A stretch of 17,175 nucleotides of DNA from Allomyces macrogynus ATCC 38327 (Eukaryota > Blastocladiomycota > Blastocladiomycetes > Blastocladiales > Blastocladiaceae), in NCBI GenBank assembly GCA_000151295.1, contig GG745349.1, forward strand, positions 418,294-435,468. The letters are read 5' to 3'. The notes below the pieces were generated by a model, which had not been told where the DNA came from, did no database searches, and saw nothing but the letters and a program-made list of their open reading frames with translations. Position numbers and translations under genes: made by a program. Shown piece by piece: positions 9,804 through 17,175 of the stretch. The first letter of the stretch is position 1. Every line of letters starts with the position of its first letter.

Positions 9804-12627
9804 TCACGCAAACTGAATCCCGCTCTCGACCGACATGACGCTATTCGCATCGTCCAAGTCCTTCAACAGCACCGGCGACTGCGACTGCGCCGGATGATTC
9901 GGCACGCGATCAATCTGGATCCCGGCACCAGACGTGCGCTTGCCCAAGACCAGAGCCGGTGCACTGCCGTGTGGCTGCGTCATGACGAGCGCCGACGCCG
10001 CCGACGGCGGGCGATGCGGCACCTCACCCCCACCAGCGGCGCCCATCGCACGGTACTCCTCGTCCGACTCGGACGCGATCGACCCGCGCATCGACGCGCG
10101 GTCGGCATGCTGGATCACCGGAATCACGGGACGATGCGCCATGACCGGCGGATGCGCCTGGGCCCGGGCCGATGTACAGGACGTTCAGCGACGGGACTGA
10201 CCCGGTATGCAGCTGGCCCGACGACGGGCCGGCGCCGAGCATTGCCGCGTACGACGACGGGACCGACCCCGTGAAGGATTCGGCGCGCAGCGGCAACTTC
10301 GAGGAGCTGCCGGTGACATGGCCCATCATTGGCGCGGTCGCGGGCGGCGGGTCCGGGGTCGCCGCACGGCCGACGGGCTGGTACGCCGCGGGCGGCGGCG
10401 GTGGGGCCAGGCCACCGGGGCGGTCGGCATTGACCATGGCCGCGGTCGTGAGCGCCGTCGAGAGCCGTTTCGCGTGCCGCTGTTTCCGGCCGCGGGAGCG
10501 GCAGTAGCACGCAAAGACGATGCAGGCGGCGAGCACGGCGACGCCCGCGCACGCGATGCCGACGATCACGGGGATCGTCCACATCGAGGTCGGGCCGACA
10601 ATCGATTCAGGCAAGGTCACTTGCGGGACCGGGTCGCCGTAGACGGCGCCGGCGGCCGACGACGGCACGTATTGCGACTGCCAGTCTGGCGGCGTGCTCT
10701 CGATCGAGTAGATGTTGATCGACGACCACGGCTGGATCTGGCCGTTGAAGATGACCGACCCGGAGGGGCTCGCCGTGATGTTGCTCGACGCGAGGCCAAA
10801 CGTCATGAAGAGCTGCTTGGACGTGCACGTCAGCTGGTGGAAGACGCGGCCGACCGGGTACTTGGGCTTGTACGGGAAATCAGACTGGCTCGGGATGTAG
10901 ATGTTGCGCCACCTTCCTTGCAAAGCGGGGAGATCGAGGCAATGGTTAGCCAAAAGCGTGATTCCCGACGAGACGACGAGTGGAAATCAAGAATCGGCGT
11001 ACGTGAATGAATTGGCCTGTGCATCGTACGTCAACGCGACCATGTCGGCATACAGCGTCTCGCCTGCGGAATCGGTCCCTCCGTGCAGGTAGATGTACTC
11101 GCCCTGTTCGTTCCTCGGCCATCAGTTCATGCGCGCAAATGAATCACCGTCAATCAAGGAAACAGGCGCACGCACCAACGAGCACGCCGCGTGCCCGCGT
11201 CGTGCCAGCGGCACATCGCCCAGCGCCGTATACTTGGCCCACGCCTGCTGCTTCGTGTTGAAGACCCAGATGTCGTTCATCGACTGCAATGCGCCGCTGC
11301 CCGTGACGCCGCCAATCAAGACGAGCAGGTGCGGTTCCGACCGCAACGATGTGAGCGTAAACTGCGCGAGCGCTGGCGGCCACTGGCCACCGCTGACGGA
11401 GACCCACGTATTTTGCGCCAGGTCGAGTTTCCACAGTTCGGCGAGAATGCCGGTGGGCAGGTCCTTGAAATCTGGCGACACATGAGTGAAAGTTTCGGCT
11501 TGTCAGCGAATTGGAAACATACAGGAATCGCTTTCATTCCAGTCCGAGAACCTCCACTCCAGACAACCACCAAGTGAGAAGAAACAGACGAACGCACTGC
11601 CGGGCTTCGACGACGCGCCGCCGTACATCCAGTAGCTGGCATTCTGGTACGCCAAGGCGTGCTCGTACCGCGGTCCAGGCGCGGGTGACCCCGTCGCCAA
11701 TGTCGGCGACGTCCATTTACTCGTCTTGATATCGAATAGCAAATCGACGAGCGACGACCCAAACGTAGTGCTGCCCTCCAACCCACCAAGGCAGCGAATC
11801 AGCGTATCCGACAGCGGGCGGCACGCCGAAAAGGCGAACCCGTTGCCCGTCGTGGGGGCCAGGGTCGGAATGGCTTTTTCGACGTAGGGCGGGCTCTCGA
11901 TGGAAAAGGACTGCGTCAGGTTCACGCCGAGCACTTGCGACATGCTCGACGACGACGTTTGCCCGCCGAGCAGCCATAGCTGAGAGTCGAGGATCGCGGC
12001 CGCGTGCCCGAACCGCGGCACGAGCTGGCCCGACATGGTGGTGGCAGGAACGGGGGCAAACTGCGGAGGCTGCAGATGCGGCACGAGGCGGCAGTGCGAG
12101 AACAGCAACGGCCCGGGTCAGGGCGGAGTGCGAGCAACCGGGCGTCGTCCCCGCGGACCTGGCCGATGTGGCCCAACGTCGTATGGTAGAGCTGGTACAG
12201 TGGGCGCCGTCGCGGATGGGATGAGGCGCCACCCGAGCGAAGCGAGCAAGCCGTGAACAGCAAAATGAAGCCTGCAGCTTGCGATGGACGGCTGCTGTCG
12301 TCGCTGCGCACACACGCCGACCCACAGGTTCGGTGGAGAAGCTTGCAGGACCGCCGGTGCGGAGCGAGCGGCGCGCTCGGTATCCAAAATCGGCGGTTGG
12401 TTGGCGGTTCAGTTGCGTCGAGGAGGTGGGAGCTGGTGAAGGTGCGGAGAGAGAGCGCGTCCGGACCAGTGCGCAAGAGGCGCCGTTCTCCTGCTCGCCT
12501 TGGAGCTGTTTGAGCTGCCAGAAGCGGAGCAAGGGCAAAAGCGAACACAGCCCAGGTGCACTGCGGCAAGCACGAGCCACGTGCCCCCGCGCAGTTCTGC
12601 TCGCCGCCGGTCGCTCTTTGACAACAT
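9804..12627 (-). CDS. Kelch-repeat single-pass membrane protein with Pro-rich cytoplasmic tail (5' end and tail frame uncertain)
   Basis: Well-supported exons: 12069-11598, 11471-11176, 11103-11003, 10912-9804. Introns are 126, 72 and 90 nt, two with GTGCGT donors; the last acceptor is an atypical AAG. The ectodomain has kelch signatures in order: PRFGHAAAILDSQLWLLGGQ, PGPRYEHALAYQNASYWMYG, ELWKLDLAQNTW, LLVLIGGVTGSG with DIWVFNTKQQAW, ARRGHAACSL, GEYIYLHGGTDSAGE and WRNIYIP. These predict a beta-propeller. A single membrane helix (IVGIACAGVAVLAACIVFAC, about 10505-10588) is followed by a basic stop-transfer stretch and a tail with PPPPPAAYQP and two TGSVPS motifs. The tail changes frame near GGG 10160-10162 and ends ESGIQFA at 9804. 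Upstream, LYQLYHTTLGHIGQ (about 12203-12162) looks like the mature N-terminus. A plausible start is the ATG at 12627, leading into a hydrophobic signal segment if one base of CCC 12551-12553 is extra. The region 12070-12627 remains unresolved. The ligand is unknown. Confidence 0.75.
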
Positions 12628-12976
12628 CAAACCGAATCAACGAGGATGCTGCGCGTTCATCGCGCGCCTTCCATTTTGCTGAGCAGAGCGACGACAGCGA
12701 GCGCGAGCGTCTGCGCGATCAACGCAGTACGTCCTACCTGGCTCGCCTTTGGGTCAGTTGCAGAGGACAGACTGTCCGGACTGCGACGCGCACCAACAAC
12801 AGACCACGGCCAAGAAAGTAACAAAATGCAGCGACAGCATCGGATATCGGAAATGGCAAACGAACTATTGTATGGCACACATAACGAAACAGCCGGAAGA
12901 GAAACGGGAAGAGCAGCAGGCGCGCGGACACCCCAAGGCGAACAAAACAAAAAGAGAACGGAAAGCAAATGGCCAT
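12628..12976. other. Intergenic region, kelch 5' side / TIM13 3' side
   Basis: Both flanking genes are on the minus strand. This gap should contain the kelch promoter (next to 12627) and the TIM13 3' UTR (next to 12976). On the minus strand the TIM13 stop is followed within about 40 nt by a T-rich run (plus strand A-rich, about 12940-12957). I see no gene. Confidence 0.45.
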
Positions 12977-13507
12977 CTACAGGCCGGTCATTTCGTTGGG
13001 CACTTCGCGCTGAATGCGCGTGACGTAGGCGCGCGAGACGATGTTCCAGGCGTCCATGTAGCGGTCCATGCACTTGGCGAGGCACGTCTCCTCGGACGAG
13101 TCGAGCTTGGTGGAGGGCTTGGTGATGCACTTGGTGAAGCAGTTGTCGCCGATTTTCTGGTGATATTGGTTGGTGGTGAGCGTTGCGATTCTCACGCACA
13201 ACGAGGTTCATCGTCGGAAAACGCACGTTGATGAGCTCCTGCGCGTTGGCAAGGGCCAACTCGGCGCGCACCTGCTGCATGATCTGCTGCTTGCGCTGCT
13301 CGGGCGACAGGCCCGAGGCGTCGGCGCTGGATGAGCTGGAGCTGGAACGCGATCATAATTTGACGGGCAACGGGTGCCAATACAGGAGCAGACATTGGTC
13401 GATTATTTGTTGCATTGGCGAAATTCGGTCGGGCCGCGACATCAAGCGGGCGGGCGGCTGGGTGGGGGGGGAGGCAGGGACGGCACCTACCCGCCAAAGA
13501 ACGACAT
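12977..13507 (-). CDS. TIM13: Tim13, small TIM chaperone of the mitochondrial intermembrane space
   Basis: Three exons on the minus strand: 13507-13491 (only 17 nt, MSFFG plus two bases), 13341-13227 and 13156-12977; product 103 aa ending at TAG. Intron 1 is 149 nt (GTAGGT donor, phase 2) and intron 2 is 70 nt (GTGCGT donor, phase 0). After MSFFGG comes a run of serines, then LSPEQRKQQIMQQVRAELAL and ANAQELIN. The twin CX3C motifs, CFTKC and CLAKC, lie in the family spacing and are followed by the near-invariant MDRYMDAWNIVSRAY. Tim13 assembles with Tim8 into a hexameric chaperone. It escorts hydrophobic precursors such as Tim23 and beta-barrel proteins across the intermembrane space; the CX3C cysteines form two disulfides. 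The first exon was chosen because it is the only nearby ATG giving a typical Tim13 N-terminus with correct splice phase. Confidence 0.93.
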
Positions 13508-14140
13508 GATGATGCTGGCGCGTGGGGTTTTCTGGCGCGGGCTGGTGACTGCAGCAAGTTGCGAGTGTCGCACGGGTCCAAATTGCTGTTGTACGAGCTG
13601 GTCAATGGCGATCACGGCGGTGTGATTGCGGTTGGCCGCGCAAAGGAGCGGCCGGGTGCAAGACACGTGTGGCCACGCGGAGGTCTACCGCAAGCGTCCA
13701 CGTCAGACCAAGCGCTGTTAGTTTCCGCAGGCGACGTGCAAATCACGTTTGGCATGGCACGCCTCGGCCTGCGCCACATCTTGACCAGTGACACCGACGC
13801 AAACCGACCGCGACCGCCATGACACACGACCCGACAACGACACGGTGCAACACAACCGTGACACGACGTCTGTCCACCACGGCGCCAGGTCTGCCATCAA
13901 CCACCACTGCGAGCGCCGCTCGCTGCCGAGATTGATTCTGTCCCCGGCGCCTAACTCCCCGCATTGCGCTCGGCGCGACGCCACGCTCCCGACGCGCCCG
14001 CTCCCACCTGGGTCCCGCGCACCGCCACTATCACAACCACCGACCGACCGACCGACCTACCGAGGCAGCAGCCCGCCTCCATCTCTCTCAGCGCCAGCCA
14101 AACAACATACACTTCGGCGCCCGTCTCGCGGCCCCCGTTC
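13508..14140. promoter_or_regulatory. Shared divergent promoter, TIM13 / Myt1-like kinase
   Basis: This 633-bp gap separates the starts of TIM13 (minus, 13507) and the kinase (plus, 14141) and should carry both promoters and 5' UTRs. A short tetranucleotide repeat, four CGAC units, lies at 14041-14056 in the probable kinase 5' UTR. No TATA box is evident and no gene is supported. Confidence 0.5.
14041..14056. repeat. CGAC tetranucleotide microsatellite
   Basis: Four perfect CGAC units in tandem, about 90 bp upstream of the kinase ATG. Short but perfect; it could vary between isolates. Confidence 0.75.
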
Positions 14141-17100
14141 ATGTCGGCTCGCAAGGTAACTATATGCGCGCCGCCAGTCGGCTCCCGGCTCTCGCGCCTT
14201 GCCTGTGCGGTCACTACCCGCTGCTTGGATTGATGCCGACTGATCCACATCCTTGCATCGCATCCACTCCATCGCGCTGACCTAGACTCCACCGATGCCG
14301 CCCATCCCCGCCGCCACGCCCGCGCGCCGCGCTCCGCCCTCGCGCCCGTCCTCGGCCGAGGACTTGTCGGCCGCGTCGATTGCCGCACTCGCACGCCGCG
14401 ACACGGACGGCTTTGCGCGCCCGCCGCGCCTTCGCAAGAGCCGCCGGTCTGGTTTCGACCAGTCGCCATTTACGCGAACGTCCGCGACGGCCGCTACACC
14501 GACGCCGGCACCAACGCCGACCCCATCTGCTGCAATGGACCCGACGGCCAACGGCATGCCTGCACCAAGCGCTACGCCGCACGGCGCTCCGCCCTTGCTG
14601 GCGCTGACGACGCCCGCCAACGCCGACCTCCTCCACGGCGGCCACGACGCGGCGGCGCACGCCGCTACCGAACCGAACCGCGCGTTGCGTCGGCAACCGG
14701 CCTTCCCCATGACACCCGCGCCCGTGTCGCGACTGCCCGTGCCGCAGTTCAACTCGACCGGCGTCATTTCCAAGCGCGACAAGCACTACTACCCAAAACC
14801 GACGCCCTCCACGCCTTCGCGCATCGCGCCCTACCGCCCGTCGATGCGCCAGGACGCACCGTCGCCCGTCCCGCCACGGCAATCGTTGTTTGCCCCGCAC
14901 GCGCGTGCCGCGACCGACTCGGCGGCACCTAGACTCGAGTTCCCGCCGCTGTTGCAGCGCGGGCCGCTCAACGAGACGCGTGGGAACGGGGCGACGGCGA
15001 CTGTGCCAGCAACACTCGCGGCACCGCGACTCACGAGATTGAGCCACGCGGCGAGCATCGCCGAATCGCCGCTCAGTGACCCGGTCGTGCCGCGCGACAA
15101 AGGAGAACGGCGACCCGGTCGGCGCGCGCCCGGCATCGGTCCCCGCGCAGGTTCCGCCCGCGGACACCCGCACCGGCACCACCGTCGGTGCGCAAAACCG
15201 CGGTCGCGCGCCCGGAACGCTGCACCCGCCGGCAACGCCCTTCCCGCAACGGACCGTGCCCAACACGACCGACGCGCCGCCCACGGTCGTCTCGTCAGCG
15301 CGCATGGCACCACGGCCATCGATCCAGTACCTGCCCGAGTTCCCACACGTGCTCACTCCCGAGTACTTCGAGCAGCACCACCAGGACCTGCCGTTCCTGC
15401 CGCCACACACTGATTTGCCCAACGAGAACGGCGTCTACCCAGACTACTTCCGCACGGGGTTCGACGTGATCCAGCCGCTCGGCAATGGGTCGTTCTCTGA
15501 AGTCTTCCACGTGCGGCGGCAGTCTGACGGGCGGCACTTTGCGCTAAAGCGGCTCAAGCAGCCGTACAAGTCGGACATGGACCGGCGCCGGCGGCTCGAG
15601 GAAGTACAGGTCTGGTACATGGTCGGCCGGCACGCGAATTGTGTCGCGCTGGAATTGGCCTGGGAACAGCACGGCCGGCTCTACATGCTGACGGAACTGT
15701 GCCTGGGTGGGTCGCTCGCGTCGTACCTGCAGGAACGCGCCAAGGAGCCGCTCACGGAACAACAGGCGTGGGACTTGCTCGCGGACATCGCCGGGGGGCT
15801 CGCGTGGTTGCATGGGCGGAATCTCGCGCATCTCGATTTGAAGCCGGCGAATATCTTGCTCACTACCGCCGGCAGGGGGAAGGTGGCTGATTTCGGGCTT
15901 ACGTGTCCCGCGGATTTGCTCGATACGGCGTTATACGCGGCGCACGCGCATCCGGTCACCGGGTTTGGCGATTCGCAGGTGTTTGCGCTCACGCAGTCGC
16001 TGGGCCAGTCGCTCGATGGCGGGGACTCGCAGCAGTCGGTCGATTGGCATACGATGGCCGGCGACTGGCATCTGGACGGTGGGGGCGGTGGTGGTGACGA
16101 CGACTCGCACATGTCGGACTTGGCGACCACTCCAGGTCCTACCGAACTCGAGGAGCCCACGCCGCCGGTCCCACCACCACTCTCGGCCAACGGCAGCAGC
16201 TCGTCGGTGGCCACGATCAAGGCCAAGCCGCCGCAGGCGCTCGGCAAGTTTCTGGCCACGAACGCGGCCGAGGATCGCGACGGCGACCCGCTCTACGCCG
16301 CGCCCGAAGTCGCGTCGGGCGAACTGTCCATGGCCAGCGACGTGTACGCACTCGGCCTGATTGCGCTAGAAATGATCAGCAACGCGCAGTTGCCGAACGG
16401 CGGCGAGTCTTACGACCGGCTGCGCCGTGGCGATATGGCCGAGTTCCTGCCCATGATCCCGGACACGACGTCGCCCGCGATGTTGTCGCTGATCCAGGCG
16501 TGCCTGCTCGTCGACCCGCATTTCCGACCGACCATCGACCGCATTCTCGAGGCCAAGGAGATTAAGGCTGCCCTCCTGCGCCGCGCCGAAGTGCCCGAGT
16601 ACGAGGACGTCGAAGGTGCTCTCGCCGCGTCGTCGGCCGACGACATGTCGGGCGTTCTCGAGCACCGCGGTACCGATGCGTACTCGACCCCAACCTCGAC
16701 CTCGGCCATGGCCATCAGCAGCAGCGCCACGAGCACGCCCGGGTGGGGCACGCCCACTCGGCCCACCACCACCACCGCCAAGGCTGCGTTCACCCCCGCA
16801 CCCTCAAAACTCTCGACCATCACGGCCACACCCTTCCGCACACGCACGAGCTCACACTCCTCCGCCCGCGCCCCCGGCCGCACCGTCGTTCGGGTTCGGC
16901 GACGGACAACCGCCACGGCGACCGGTCGCCACGTCCAAACCTCCCTCCGGTCGACGCGCAATTGATCTGTCCGGGTTCACGTTCGAGCCGCAGCTGATGC
17001 TCTCGCCACGGATTGCTCCCGCACACGATGGCGCTCCACGTACCGCGTCCCGCGCGTCAGATGGGACGGGGTCCGGGCTGGACTCGGATACCGACGACTC

Positions 17101-17175
17101 GCCGCTCGCGACACGCACGATCACGCGGCGCCCGTCGCCACCTGCTGCAGCTGCGGTCGTCGGCACACCGACGAA
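14141..17175 (+). CDS. Myt1/Wee1-family CDK-inhibitory kinase, 3' end outside window
   Basis: Exon 1 is only 15 nt (14141-14155, MSARK). A 130-nt intron (GTAACT...CCTAG, phase 0) leads to exon 2 from 14286. About 390 disordered residues rich in Ser/Thr-Pro come first, offering many possible CDK sites. The kinase domain shows the glycine loop LGNGSFSEVF (near residue 404), the ATP lysine in FALKRLKQ (426), LYMLTELCLGGSL, the catalytic loop HLDLKPANIL (Asp522), VADFGL (Asp540), and GDPLYAAPE (Glu679). HLDLKPANIL, GDPLYAAPE and LPNGGESYDRLRRG match Myt1 better than Wee1. Such kinases phosphorylate the glycine-loop Tyr (Myt1 also Thr) of CDK1 to block mitotic entry. The DFG-to-APE stretch is about 139 residues instead of roughly 30. 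The frame gains one base at AAA 15099-15101 and again between about 16790 and 16860, after which a Pro/Ser-rich tail stays open to the window edge. No membrane segment is visible so far. Confidence 0.86.

Noticed and set aside
10207..11010. 267-codon plus-strand open frame opposite the kelch gene
   Set aside because: Arg-rich shadow of the kelch membrane helix and tail, which show clear structure on the minus strand.
15095..15110. Programmed ribosomal frameshift in the kinase gene
   Set aside because: No slippery heptamer with following structure is evident, and the same kind of +1 break at runs recurs in unrelated genes, which fits sequence error better.
14214..15422. 402-codon open frame on the minus strand opposite the kinase N-terminus
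   Set aside because: It is Arg/Gly/Cys-rich with no domain, and mirrors the GC-rich third positions of the plus-strand gene; the plus frame is Ser/Thr-Pro-rich and continues into a clear kinase domain.
1..17175. CRISPR array, transposon ends, tRNA or rRNA genes, bacterial operon
   Set aside because: No regularly spaced repeats, transposase-like frames, cloverleaf-like sequence or Shine-Dalgarno-led gene clusters were seen; genes are intron-containing and eukaryotic.

Overview
This is a gene-dense, GC-rich stretch of a eukaryotic nuclear genome, almost certainly fungal. Genes are split by short introns, mostly 59-90 nt, with donors usually starting GTAC, GTGC, GTAT or GTAA and acceptors usually TAG or CAG. 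The clearest fungal marker is a GPI-anchored GH72 beta-1,3-glucanosyltransferase with an X8/CBM43 module. The GC-rich third codon positions, tiny introns and a kelch-ectodomain membrane protein suggest an early-diverging zoosporic lineage such as Blastocladiomycota. That placement is inference.

Layout, left to right: the 3' end of a SPRY-domain gene (+); a six-exon LIMR/LMBR1-type membrane protein (+); a proteasome assembly chaperone 3 homologue (PSMG3/PAC3, -); the SAGA/TREX-2 subunit ENY2/Sus1 (+), divergent from PSMG3; the GH72 cell-wall enzyme (+); an unrecognised acidic, Ser/Thr-rich protein (-); a kelch-repeat single-pass membrane protein (-); the mitochondrial small TIM chaperone Tim13 (-); and, divergent from it, a Myt1/Wee1-type CDK-inhibitory kinase (+) that runs off the right edge. 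The genes do not form a pathway. The mix is housekeeping (proteasome assembly, mitochondrial import, transcription/mRNA export, cell cycle) plus cell-surface genes.

Four genes (LIMR, the unknown acidic protein, kelch, kinase) cannot be read in one frame even after splicing. Nearly every break is one extra base in a run of identical bases, so uncorrected long-read insertion errors are likelier than pseudogenes. The LIMR gene also has an in-frame TGA that this does not explain. Once one base per break is discounted, the spliced lengths become exact multiples of three.

The most interesting biology: (1) ENY2 has two introns at what appear to be the same positions and phases as the two introns of S. 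cerevisiae SUS1, which are known for regulated retention. (2) The Myt1-like kinase carries an insertion of about 110 residues between DFG and APE. (3) The kelch protein has receptor-like architecture and a proline-rich cytoplasmic tail. I see no bacterial-style operon, CRISPR array, transposon, rRNA or tRNA.
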